A stretch of 64,000 bases of DNA, taken from an uncultured Aliiroseovarius sp. (GTDB taxonomy: Bacteria > Pseudomonadota > Alphaproteobacteria > Rhodobacterales > Rhodobacteraceae). This document shows, in pieces, positions 1-7,628 of the stretch. A program made the translations under genes and the position numbers. Position 1 is the first letter of the stretch; each line of letters starts with the position of its first letter. Where the stretch lies: assembly GCF_947492455.1 (NCBI RefSeq), contig NZ_CANLNB010000002.1, positions 62,001 through 126,000 on the forward strand. Reading direction: 5' to 3'. A model generated the notes under the pieces. It had not been told where the DNA came from, made no database searches, and was given only the letters and a program-made list of their open reading frames with translations.

Positions 1-2
1 TG

Positions 3-1514
3 GCCACGGGACGTGCGACGATCCGTGGACGAGTTGACGTTCAGATGCAGCCCAAGGCGCCCCGTAGTGCCATTAAGTATGATCTGAGCGCTGATCTTCG
101 AGATGTCGAAAGTGCCAAGATCATTCCGGGCCACGCGCTGAAACTGCCCAACGCGACGATGCGCTTTGATGGGGCCGGGCTTAGCCTTAAAGGGCAGGGT
201 ACCCTGTCTGGGCTGCCGGTCTCGGGCCTTTGGAAGCTGCCATTCGAAGCTGGTAAAGCAACGGGCCCCTCGACCGTTACGGGGCGTTTCCCTTTGAACA
301 CCCAGATGCTTGAGGTCTTCAAGGTCGGCCTGCCCGAAGGCACAGTTCGCGGCGAAGGACGTGGCGACTATAAGATTGTTTTGAACACGGATGCTCCGCC
401 CCGGTTGACGCTTGAGGGCGATTTAAACGGCGTGGGATTGTCCATTCCGTCTTTGGGATGGTCCAAGTCCAAAGATGCAGATGGGCAGATCACTCTGACG
501 GCGGATCTGGGCACGGCACCGCAAATTGATCAGTTGGCGCTTACGGCTCCGGGGCTTTCTGCAGCGGGGCGGATCAACCTGCATCCAGACGGTGGATTTG
601 ACACGGCCGTCTTTGACCGAGTCAAGCTGGGCGGATGGCTGGATGCCCAAGTAACGCTGACCGGGCGTGGCGAAGGGGTGCCGGTTGCCGTGACCGTCAA
701 TGGCGGCACGATTGATCTGCGCGGTGCTTCGGTCGGGGCGAACCGCGGCCAAACGGCGTCGCAGGGGCAAACGCCGATCGACCTTAGGCTGGACCGGCTG
801 ATCATATCTGAGGGAATTGTATTGACCCCGTTCGAGGCGGTTCTGACCAGCGGCGCGACCGGCTTGTCAGGACAGTTCGAAGGGCGCGTTTCGGGAAAGC
901 CGGTCATTCAAGGCGTCGCTGCGCCTCAACCGAACGGCACCGCGTTTCGAATTAACGCACGAGATGCCGGTGCGGTCATGCGCGAGGCGGGGCTATTCAA
1001 ATCCGCCAGAGGCGGAGATATGGAGTTGATCCTGACCCCTGCGGGCGGGAAGGGTGTGTATGAAGGCAGCCTGAAGATCACCAATAATCTTGACGTCCAC
1101 AACGCGCCAGCAATGGCCGAGCTTCTTTCCGCGATCTCGGTCATAGGGTTGTTGCAGCAGCTGGGCGGGCAGGGCATACCCTTCACCGATGTGGATGCGC
1201 GGTTCCGACTGGATCCTGAAAAGGTCACGATTTATGAAAGTTCGGCCTCGGGGCATTCGATGGGGATCTCGATGGACGGATACTATTATCTCGGGACCGA
1301 GCAGCTGCGCATGCAGGGGGTGATTTCTCCGTTCTATGTCGTGAACTCGGCGGGCCAGCTTTTTGCGCGCAAGGGGGAAGGGCTGATCGGATTTAACTAT
1401 CAATTGGGTGGAACTGCATCTGCGCCAGATGTTTCGGTTAATCCATTGTCGGTGTTCACGCCGGGATTCTTCCGCGATATTTTCCGCCGTGACCCGCCGC
1501 CGCGTCCCGAATGA
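3..1514 (+). CDS. AsmA/DUF3971-like envelope protein, C-terminal part
   Basis: The reading frame is open from the left edge to the stop at 1512-1514, so the true start lies outside the window and about 503 residues are visible. The visible part is a repetitive beta-rich series of Gly/Leu/Asp segments, followed by a region typical of the AsmA-like C-terminus (GMSMDG-type turns, here GISMDGYYYLG, then QLGGTASAPDVSVNPLS and a final FTPGFFRDIF). Proteins of this family are large inner-membrane-anchored periplasmic proteins, some of which take part in phospholipid transport to the outer membrane. The N-terminal anchor cannot be seen. queA follows with no gap to speak of, so the two may be co-transcribed. 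The family call is by pattern, not by alignment. Confidence 0.75.
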   Translation, partial: ATGRATIRGRVDVQMQPKAPRSAIKYDLSADLRDVESAKIIPGHALKLPNATMRFDGAGLSLKGQGTLSGLPVSGLWKLPFEAGKATGPSTVTGRFPLNTQMLEVFKVGLPEGTVRGEGRGDYKIVLNTDAPPRLTLEGDLNGVGLSIPSLGWSKSKDADGQITLTADLGTAPQIDQLALTAPGLSAAGRINLHPDGGFDTAVFDRVKLGGWLDAQVTLTGRGEGVPVAVTVNGGTIDLRGASVGANRGQTASQGQTPIDLRLDRLIISEGIVLTPFEAVLTSGATGLSGQFEGRVSGKPVIQGVAAPQPNGTAFRINARDAGAVMREAGLFKSARGGDMELILTPAGGKGVYEGSLKITNNLDVHNAPAMAELLSAISVIGLLQQLGGQGIPFTDVDARFRLDPEKVTIYESSASGHSMGISMDGYYYLGTEQLRMQGVISPFYVVNSAGQLFARKGEGLIGFNYQLGGTASAPDVSVNPLSVFTPGFFRDIFRRDPPPRPE

Positions 1515-1550
1515 TTGACCTTTGTTCGGATCAGACCTATGTGCGCGGCC

Positions 1551-2612
1551 ATGAAACTGAGTGATTTTGACTTCGACCTGCCTGAAGAGTTGATCGCGAC
1601 ACGCCCCGTGCGGCCGCGCACCGCGAGCCGTCTGTTGGTGGCGACACCGGACAGACTGACCGACGCCCATGTGGGTGATCTGACCGATTGGCTGCGTCCA
1701 GGGGATCGGCTGGTTCTGAATGATACCAAGGTGATCCCCGGGCGTCTGTTCGGCACGCGTACCCGTCCGGGGCAAGCGCCCGGCGAAGGTGTTGCCAATA
1801 TCGAAGTCACGCTTCTGTCGCCGGATGGGCAGGGGCAGTGGCACGCGATGGCCAAACCGCTGCGCAAGCTGAAAGAGGGCGACGTGATCGCGTTCTCGGA
1901 CGCGCTGAGCGCCGAGTTCCTCGGACGCGACGACGATCAGGCTGTACTGCGTTTCAATCTAGAAGGTGACGCGTTTGACGAGGCAATTGCCGAGGCGGGC
2001 AAGATGCCCTTGCCGCCTTATATCGCCGCGAAACGCGCGGCGGACGAGCAAGATAATGAAGACTATCAGACGGTCTTTGCCCGCAACACCGGCGCGGTCG
2101 CTGCACCCACGGCGTCGCTGCATTTCGATGAGGATTTGCTGGCAGAAATCGAAGCGACGGGTGTCGATCTGACCCACGTCACACTACATGTCGGAGCAGG
2201 CACCTTCCTGCCCGTGAAGGTCGATGACGTCTCGAAACACAAGATGCATGCCGAATGGGGCGAGGTCAGTCAGACCGCGGCGGATCAGATCAACGCGACC
2301 CTCGCCGCAGGTGGTCGTGTGATCCCTGTGGGTACCACCGCGTTGCGCCTGATTGAAAGCGCAGCGGTGGCGAAGGGGCAGATCGCGCCTTGGACCGGCG
2401 AAACCGATATCTTCATCACGCCGGGCTTCGAATTCTCAATTGCCGCCGGGCTGATGACCAATTTCCACCTGCCGAAATCAACGCTGATGATGCTGGTCTC
2501 AGCGATGATGGGGACCGAGCGGATGCGCGATGTGTATGCCCATGCGATCGCTGAAAAGTACCGCTTCTTTTCTTACGGCGACAGCTCGCTTCTGCTGCCC
2601 AAGGGGGCGTAG
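1551..2612 (+). CDS. queA: S-adenosylmethionine:tRNA ribosyltransferase-isomerase QueA
   Basis: QueA transfers and isomerises the ribosyl part of S-adenosylmethionine onto 7-aminomethyl-7-deazaguanine in tRNA, giving epoxyqueuosine at wobble position 34. The product is 353 residues, the usual family length, and begins [19 protein letters not shown], the standard QueA N-terminus. Other family segments are [27 protein letters not shown] and [14 protein letters not shown] codon at 1515 would lengthen the protein by 12 residues, but the ATG at 1551 matches the conserved N-terminus. It starts 36 bases after the AsmA-like stop. The tgt gene, a frequent neighbour, is not next to it here. Confidence 0.95.
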   Translation: MKLSDFDFDLPEELIATRPVRPRTASRLLVATPDRLTDAHVGDLTDWLRPGDRLVLNDTKVIPGRLFGTRTRPGQAPGEGVANIEVTLLSPDGQGQWHAMAKPLRKLKEGDVIAFSDALSAEFLGRDDDQAVLRFNLEGDAFDEAIAEAGKMPLPPYIAAKRAADEQDNEDYQTVFARNTGAVAAPTASLHFDEDLLAEIEATGVDLTHVTLHVGAGTFLPVKVDDVSKHKMHAEWGEVSQTAADQINATLAAGGRVIPVGTTALRLIESAAVAKGQIAPWTGETDIFITPGFEFSIAAGLMTNFHLPKSTLMMLVSAMMGTERMRDVYAHAIAEKYRFFSYGDSSLLLPKGA

Positions 2613-2621
2613 AGGCCGGAA

Positions 2622-2641
2622 CGCGACCCCGTAAGGTCGCG
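2622..2641 (+). terminator. Hairpin after queA, possible weak terminator
   Basis: CGCGACC (2622-2628) pairs perfectly with GGTCGCG (2635-2641) across a 6-base loop. The following bases are AAAAAGCGTTTT rather than a clean T-run, so termination here is uncertain. Confidence 0.35.
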
Positions 2642-2704
2642 AAAAAGCGTTTTCCGGACAGCGCCTTCGGCTACACTGAACCTCTTAGATTTGCGGAGGG
2701 TCGC

Positions 2705-3964
2705 ATGCTTCAGGTTCTGGCAAGCTCTTGGGCGCTGTTGTTGGGCGTCATGCTTTTGATGGTTGGCAACGGTGTGCAGGGCACGCTGTTGGGTATTCGT
2801 GGTGGGCTTGAAGGCTTTTCAACCTTCGAGCTGTCGCTTGTCATGTCCGGCTATTTTGCGGGCTTCCTGTTCGGATCGCGCATGGCGCCGACCATGATCC
2901 GACGTGTTGGCCATGTTCGGGTCTTTGCGGCACTTGGGTCCTTCATCTCGGCCGTTCTGATCCTGTACCCGGCAATGAACGATCCGATTGCCTGGACGCT
3001 TCTGCGCGTCGTGGTCGGGTTCTGCTTCTCGGGCGTGTATGTCACTGCCGAAAGCTGGCTGAACAACGCTGCTGACAACGCGAACCGCGGCAAAGCCCTG
3101 TCGCTTTATATGTTTGTGCAGATGGTCGGGATTATTGCGGCACAGGGCCTGTTGGTACTTGGGGATCCGCAGGATTTCATCCTGTTCATCATCCCCTCGG
3201 TGCTGGTGTCGATCGCTTTTGCGCCGATTCTTTTGTCTGTGAACCCGACCCCTGCCTTTGAAACCACCAAAGGTCTGAGCCTGCGCGAACTCTATACGAT
3301 TTCCCCGCTGGGCTGCGTTGGCTTTTTCCTGCTTGGCGGCGTGTTCTCGGCGCAGTTCGGCATGGCCTCGGTCTTTGGACAACAAGCAGGGCTGAGTGTC
3401 GCGCAGATCTCGGGCTTTGTGTCGACCTTCTATATTGGAGGGCTGGTGCTGCAGTATCCGATTGGCTGGATCTCGGATCGGATGGATCGCCGTTTCCTGA
3501 TCCTCATCGTCACGGCGGTGGCCGCCGGGGCAGGGTTCCTACCGGTGTTTTTGTCGTCAAACTATACCGTACTTCTGGCTGCGGCTTTCCTGATGGGCGG
3601 TATGACCAACCCGCTGTATGCATTGCTACTGGCCTATGTGAACGACTTCCTCGAACCTGATGACATGCCCGCCGCCTCGGCCGGTCTGATCTTCATCAAC
3701 GGGATTGGGGCCATTGCAGGTCCGATCATCTCGGGCTGGGTGATGGGCGTGGTTGGTCCAAGCGGTTTCTGGTCCTACATGGCTGTCTTGCTTCTGGCAC
3801 TTCTGGCCTATGGCCTGTGGCGCTCGACCCAGCGGTCGGCACCTGCGCCGGAAGATACCGGTGCATTTGTGACCATGGCGCCTGCTGCCTCCCCCGTGGC
3901 AGTCGACATGGCGCAGGAGTTCTGGGCCGAAGAGGCAGAAGCAAGCGACGAAGACGAGAGCTGA
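2705..3964 (+). CDS. Major facilitator superfamily permease
   Basis: This is a 419-residue integral membrane protein with about 12 hydrophobic segments. It carries the MFS loop signatures GYFAGFLFGSRMAP with a following RRVGH (loop 2-3) and PIGWISDRMDRR (loop 8-9). A GGAGGG ribosome binding site lies before the ATG. The closest well-known relative by pattern is the YcaD-like group of uncharacterised transporters, so the substrate cannot be stated. The last 40 or so residues form an acidic cytoplasmic tail (EFWAEEAEASDEDES). The gene has its own upstream region after queA and is followed after 57 bases by the DUF924 gene on the same strand. Confidence 0.85.
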   Translation: MLQVLASSWALLLGVMLLMVGNGVQGTLLGIRGGLEGFSTFELSLVMSGYFAGFLFGSRMAPTMIRRVGHVRVFAALGSFISAVLILYPAMNDPIAWTLLRVVVGFCFSGVYVTAESWLNNAADNANRGKALSLYMFVQMVGIIAAQGLLVLGDPQDFILFIIPSVLVSIAFAPILLSVNPTPAFETTKGLSLRELYTISPLGCVGFFLLGGVFSAQFGMASVFGQQAGLSVAQISGFVSTFYIGGLVLQYPIGWISDRMDRRFLILIVTAVAAGAGFLPVFLSSNYTVLLAAAFLMGGMTNPLYALLLAYVNDFLEPDDMPAASAGLIFINGIGAIAGPIISGWVMGVVGPSGFWSYMAVLLLALLAYGLWRSTQRSAPAPEDTGAFVTMAPAASPVAVDMAQEFWAEEAEASDEDES

Positions 3965-4021
3965 TCGCAGGGCTTGCAGAGTTCACCCGGCCCGTTAGGG
4001 TTATCGGTACGGGAGGACTGC

Positions 4022-4606
4022 ATGGCAACTGCACAGAACATCATTCGTTTCTGGGTCGACGATACCGGGCCCGAGGGCTGGTATAACGGCACGGAAGAAC
4101 TGGATAACGCCATCCGCGACAGATTCCTGCCCAGTTGGGAGGCTGCGCGCACCGGTGCGCTGGACCACTGGCAAGACACGGCTGAGGGCGCGTTGGGCTT
4201 TCTGATCCTGACCGACCAGTTCCCGCGGAATATGTTTCGCGGCGATGCGCGGTCCTTTGCGACGGACACAGCAGCGCTGGCTTGTGCCGAACGCGCAATC
4301 GACAACGGGCTGGATTTGCAGATCGATCTGCCCACGCGGCAATTCTTCTATATGCCCTTCATGCATAGCGAAGAGATGGCGATGCAGGACCGTTGCATCG
4401 AATTGATGCAAGACCGCATGTCTGATCCGCGCGGGGCAGGGGATACGCTTCACGCCCGCGTCCATCGCGAGATCATCCGCCGTTTTGGCCGTTTTCCCTA
4501 TCGAAATCAGGCGCTTGGGCGCGACAGCAGTGCGGATGAGGAGGCATTTATCCACGATGGCGGTTATGGTCACATCCTGCACGAGCTGCAAGGCGACGAA
4601 GAATAA
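4022..4606 (+). CDS. DUF924 family protein
   Basis: The product is 194 residues and belongs to the all-alpha, TPR-like DUF924 family, whose function is unknown. Family segments visible are IIRFWVDD at the N-terminus, LTDQFPRNMFRG near residue 65, FYMPFMHSEEMAMQD near 110 and GRFPYRNQALGR near 160. The ATG at 4022 is preceded by GGGAGGAC at a good distance. An upstream TTG in frame (3974) is less likely because it overlaps the end of the MFS spacer and has no ribosome binding site. It lies between the MFS permease and lpd with no evident functional tie to either. Confidence 0.85.
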   Translation: MATAQNIIRFWVDDTGPEGWYNGTEELDNAIRDRFLPSWEAARTGALDHWQDTAEGALGFLILTDQFPRNMFRGDARSFATDTAALACAERAIDNGLDLQIDLPTRQFFYMPFMHSEEMAMQDRCIELMQDRMSDPRGAGDTLHARVHREIIRRFGRFPYRNQALGRDSSADEEAFIHDGGYGHILHELQGDEE

Positions 4607-4675
4607 AAGCGGATTTTCCGGTTTTCGCTGAGCGAATAGCAGGGTTTCGCTGAGGTAATTGATCCGTTGAACAAA

Positions 4676-4695
4676 ATAGTTTAATGCCAAACTAT
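4676..4695. promoter_or_regulatory. Inverted repeat before lpd, operator candidate
   Basis: ATAGTTT (4676-4682) and AAACTAT (4689-4695) form a perfect 7-base inverted repeat with a 6-base spacer, ending 6 bases before the lpd ribosome binding site. The direct repeat TTTCGCTGAG occurs just upstream at 4623 and 4645. The regulator is unknown. Confidence 0.4.
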
Positions 4696-4716
4696 CTTGA
4701 TGAGGAGGAGCCACCG

Positions 4717-6111
4717 ATGGCAGGACAAAGTTTTGATACGATCGTAATCGGCGCAGGGCCGGGCGGTTATGTTGCAGCCATTCGGGCCGCACAACTGGGT
4801 CAGAAAGTGGCCATCATTGAACGCGAGCATCTGGGCGGCATCTGCCTGAACTGGGGGTGTATCCCGACCAAGGCGCTGTTGCGCTCGGCCGAGGTGTTCC
4901 ACCTGATGCACCGCGCCAAGGAATTTGGCCTGTCCGCTGGCAACATTGACTACGATCTGCCCGCCATCGTGAAACGCTCCCGTGGCGTCGCTGCTCAACT
5001 GTCGGGCGGCATTGGCCACCTGATGAAGAAGAACAAAGTCACCGTGGTGATGGGCGAGGCGACGATCCCCGCCAAGGGCAAGGTCTCGGTCAAGACCGAG
5101 AAAGGCACCGAAGAGCTGACCGCCAAGAACATCGTTCTGGCCACCGGCGCCCGTGCCCGCGAACTGCCCGGGCTGGAAGCTGACGGCGATCTGGTCTGGA
5201 CCTACAAGCACGCTTTGAATCCGCCGCGCATGCCGAAGAAACTTCTGGTCATCGGTTCCGGTGCAATCGGGATTGAATTTGCAAGCTTCTTCAACACCTT
5301 GGGCGCAGACACCACCGTGGTCGAAGTGATGGACCGCGTGCTGCCCGTGGAAGACGCCGAGATCTCGGCCTTCGCCAAGAAGTCTTTCGTAAAGCAAGGC
5401 ATGAAGATCATGGAGAAAGCCATGGTCAAGCAGCTGGACCGCGCCAAAGGCAAAGTCACCGCCCATATCGAGGTTGGCGGCAAGGTCGAGAAGCAAGAGT
5501 TCGACACCGTCATTTCCGCTGTTGGCATCGTTGGCAATGTGGAAGGTTTGGGTCTGGAAGCGCTTGGTGTGAAGATCGACCGCACCCACGTTGTGACCGA
5601 CGCCCATTGCCGGACTGGCGTGGATGGTCTTTATGCGATCGGTGACATCGCCGGTGCGCCGTGGCTTGCCCACAAAGCCAGCCATGAAGGCGTGATGGTG
5701 GCCGAGCTGATCGCCGGTCTGCACGCTCACCCGGTGAAACCGGAAAGCATTCCAGGCTGTACCTATTGTCACCCGCAGGTCGCCTCGGTCGGTCTGTCGG
5801 AAGCCAAGGCGAAAGAGCAGGGTTATGACATCAAGGTCGGTCGCTTCCCGTTCATCGGCAACGGTAAGGCCATTGCCATGGGCGACCCTGAGGGCATGAT
5901 CAAAACCGTGTTCGACGCGAAAACCGGCGAGCTGCTGGGCGCCCATATGGTTGGCCCGGAAGTGACCGAGATGATCCAGGGATACGTGGTCGGCAAGACG
6001 CTGGAAACCACCGAGGAAGAGCTGATGCATACGGTCTTCCCGCACCCGACAATCTCGGAAAGCATGCACGAGGCTGTGCTGGACGCTTACGACCGCGTCA
6101 TCCACATGTAA
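4717..6111 (+). CDS. lpd: Dihydrolipoyl dehydrogenase (E3)
   Basis: This FAD enzyme reoxidises dihydrolipoamide in the pyruvate and 2-oxoglutarate dehydrogenase complexes and passes the electrons to NAD. The product is 464 residues, normal for E3. It has the FAD-binding GAGPGGYVAA near residue 11, the redox-active disulfide C43-LNWG-C48, an NAD-binding GSGAIGIEF segment, the TGVDGLYAIGDIAG FAD motif, and the C-terminal HPHPT-like HTVFPHPTISE that holds the active-site histidine of the partner subunit. A strong GAGGAGG site at 4702 selects the ATG at 4717 over 4684. It stands alone, away from pdh or suc genes. A palindrome lies just upstream and a strong terminator follows. Confidence 0.96.
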   Translation: MAGQSFDTIVIGAGPGGYVAAIRAAQLGQKVAIIEREHLGGICLNWGCIPTKALLRSAEVFHLMHRAKEFGLSAGNIDYDLPAIVKRSRGVAAQLSGGIGHLMKKNKVTVVMGEATIPAKGKVSVKTEKGTEELTAKNIVLATGARARELPGLEADGDLVWTYKHALNPPRMPKKLLVIGSGAIGIEFASFFNTLGADTTVVEVMDRVLPVEDAEISAFAKKSFVKQGMKIMEKAMVKQLDRAKGKVTAHIEVGGKVEKQEFDTVISAVGIVGNVEGLGLEALGVKIDRTHVVTDAHCRTGVDGLYAIGDIAGAPWLAHKASHEGVMVAELIAGLHAHPVKPESIPGCTYCHPQVASVGLSEAKAKEQGYDIKVGRFPFIGNGKAIAMGDPEGMIKTVFDAKTGELLGAHMVGPEVTEMIQGYVVGKTLETTEEELMHTVFPHPTISESMHEAVLDAYDRVIHM

Positions 6112-6133
6112 GGTGCTGTGAATTAAGAAGAAA

Positions 6134-6161
6134 AGGCCGGGTCAATCGCCCGGCCTTTTTT
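6134..6161. terminator. Rho-independent terminator, lpd / SRPBCC gene
   Basis: AGGCCGGG (6134-6141) pairs with CCCGGCCT (6149-6156) and is followed by a T-run to 6161. An A-rich stretch on the other side lets it serve the convergent gene as well. Confidence 0.9.
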
Positions 6162-6176
6162 GCATTTTCCGATGGA

Positions 6177-6608
6177 TCACGCCGCGACTTCAAGCCCTGC
6201 AAGCGCGTCCAGAATGCGACTCCAGCCTCCGTTATGATCATCGCGGCTCTGTTCTGACGGGAAGCGGACGTGGCGCAGGGTCAGGTCGGTGCCGCCATCT
6301 TTCGGCGCGAAGTCGAGCGTGACGAGCGAATCCTCTTGGCTGTTTTGTGAGACCCACGTGAAGGCCAGTTGGTTGGGGCGGTCGATCACGCGATACGCGC
6401 CGGTATGGGGCAGGTCACCTGCTTCGGGTACACGCATCATGATCAGGAATTGGCCGCCGACCTTTGGGTTGACCTTGGCTTCGGTAATGGTCACGCCCGG
6501 GCCAGGCACCATGAATTTGGCCAGCAGTTCTGAGTCCAGCCAGGCGTCAAAAACGCGCTCGGGTGGGTGCGGGATGTGGCGGGTGATTTCCAGGGAAAGC
6601 TCAGTCAT
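6177..6608 (-). CDS. SRPBCC (AHSA1-like) domain protein
   Basis: This is a 143-residue single-domain START/SRPBCC fold protein of the AHSA1-like group. It opens with the usual pattern ITRHIPHPPERVFDAWLD and contains VGGQFLIMM, ANQLAFTW-like and LTLRHVRFP strands before a C-terminal helix. These proteins bind hydrophobic ligands; the specific ligand is unknown. Its start overlaps the stop of the upstream ArsR-type regulator gene by 8 bases. An ArsR gene followed by an SRPBCC gene is a common bacterial pair, and the two are almost certainly translated together. Confidence 0.9.
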   Translation of the reverse strand: MTELSLEITRHIPHPPERVFDAWLDSELLAKFMVPGPGVTITEAKVNPKVGGQFLIMMRVPEAGDLPHTGAYRVIDRPNQLAFTWVSQNSQEDSLVTLDFAPKDGGTDLTLRHVRFPSEQSRDDHNGGWSRILDALAGLEVAA

Positions 6609-6942
6609 TGTCGTCCTCCTTCAGGGCAGCTTCAAGGGCGTCTAGGCGCAGCGCCCAGATCGACCGGAGTTCGTTAAACCATTGATCGACAAGTGAAAGT
6701 GGGCCCATCTGAACCTCGATCAGATGTTCGCGCCATTCGGTGCGGCGTGTCACCAGCCCAGCGGTTTCCAGCACTTTGATGTGCTTCGAGACCGCGTTCA
6801 GACTGATGTCAAAACGCGCGGCGATATCGGTGATCCGAAGCGGACCTTCCTGAGCAAGCAGTGTCAGGATGGACCGGCGTTTAGGGTCTGACGCCGCTTT
6901 CAAAACCGTGGACAGAAGGTCCGTATCATTTCGTTCAACCAT
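6601..6942 (-). CDS. ArsR-family transcriptional regulator
   Basis: The product (113 residues from the ATG) is a winged-helix DNA-binding protein: LKAASDPKRRSILTLLAQ is the typical first helix pair, and LRITDIAARFDISLNAVSKHIKVLETAGLV is the helix-turn-helix and recognition helix. No cysteine-based metal site of the ArsR/SmtB type is visible, which fits the subgroup paired with SRPBCC proteins. An in-frame GTG at 6957 would add five residues. The ATG at 6942 fits the family better. The gene reads directly into the SRPBCC gene with an 8-base overlap and probably controls that pair. Confidence 0.88.
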   Translation of the reverse strand: MVERNDTDLLSTVLKAASDPKRRSILTLLAQEGPLRITDIAARFDISLNAVSKHIKVLETAGLVTRRTEWREHLIEVQMGPLSLVDQWFNELRSIWALRLDALEAALKEDDND

Positions 6943-7000
6943 ATGGATGAATAACACTGTGTGATTGCTCAGTCAACTGTTGGGGTGAATGAATTTTGGG

Positions 7001-7036
7001 CAAAGAAAAACCGCGCTTGGCAAAACCAGCGCGGTT
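7001..7036 (-). terminator. Terminator of the rhodanese gene
   Basis: On the minus strand AACCGCGCT (7036-7028) pairs with AGCGCGGTT (7017-7009) and is followed by TTTTTCTTTG. Confidence 0.85.
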
Positions 7037-7062
7037 CTCATTTCGTTAAAGGGAAGGGTGTC

Positions 7063-7416
7063 TTAGCGGGTGATTTCTCCACCGGCTTGATGCCAGTGAC
7101 CCAAGCCGCCGATGTTATAGACCTCGTCAAAGCCCAGGCGTTTCAACACCTGCGCACCTTGCGCTGAACGTGCTCCGGATGCGCAGTACAGCGCCACGGG
7201 TTTCGAGGTGTCGATGTCTTTGTTGAAGTCCGGGCCTTTCGGGTCGCACTGAAACGGCATCACGGACAAGGGCACCACCACAGCCCCCTTGGCTTTGCCG
7301 GTCATCTGCACTTCGCCATGGTCGCGTACGTCGATCAGGTTGATCTCGCCTGCTAGGACTTTCGCGACCGCCTCACGCGGGTCCATCTTCGCCCCGCCCA
7401 TCATGAAACCAAACAT
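7063..7416 (-). CDS. Rhodanese-domain sulfurtransferase
   Basis: This 117-residue protein is a single rhodanese domain. It contains the conserved LIDVRDHGE near residue 27 and the active-site loop with catalytic Cys78 in ALYCASGARSAQGAQVL, followed by DEVYNIGGLGHW, the typical C-terminal part. Such proteins carry persulfide sulfur from donors such as thiosulfate to acceptors; the physiological partner cannot be inferred. A TAGGAG site lies seven bases before the ATG. It is a single-gene unit with its own terminator, divergent from uvrA. Confidence 0.9.
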   Translation of the reverse strand: MFGFMMGGAKMDPREAVAKVLAGEINLIDVRDHGEVQMTGKAKGAVVVPLSVMPFQCDPKGPDFNKDIDTSKPVALYCASGARSAQGAQVLKRLGFDEVYNIGGLGHWHQAGGEITR

Positions 7417-7546
7417 GTCATGCTCCTATTTCGCTTGCGCGTCTTGAGAAGGGATATAGAGGACAGCGCGTGCAGTTCAACTCTTTCACGGATTAAATAT
7501 TCAAGAAAAGGAATGTAATGTCAATCCCGTCAGTGGCTGTCAGCTT

Positions 7547-7561
7547 GTTCTTGTAATGTTC
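7547..7561 (+). promoter_or_regulatory. LexA (SOS) box of uvrA
   Basis: GTTC (7547-7550), 7 bases, GTTC (7558-7561) is an exact match to the direct-repeat LexA site known from alphaproteobacteria. It lies 68 bases before the uvrA start, where it would cover the promoter. Confidence 0.8.
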
Positions 7562-7628
7562 TAACTTTTCGATTGTCTCGCCGCGGCCTTTGCCCTAACC
7601 GTTAGGGAAGTGTGAATTGGGGGTCAGA

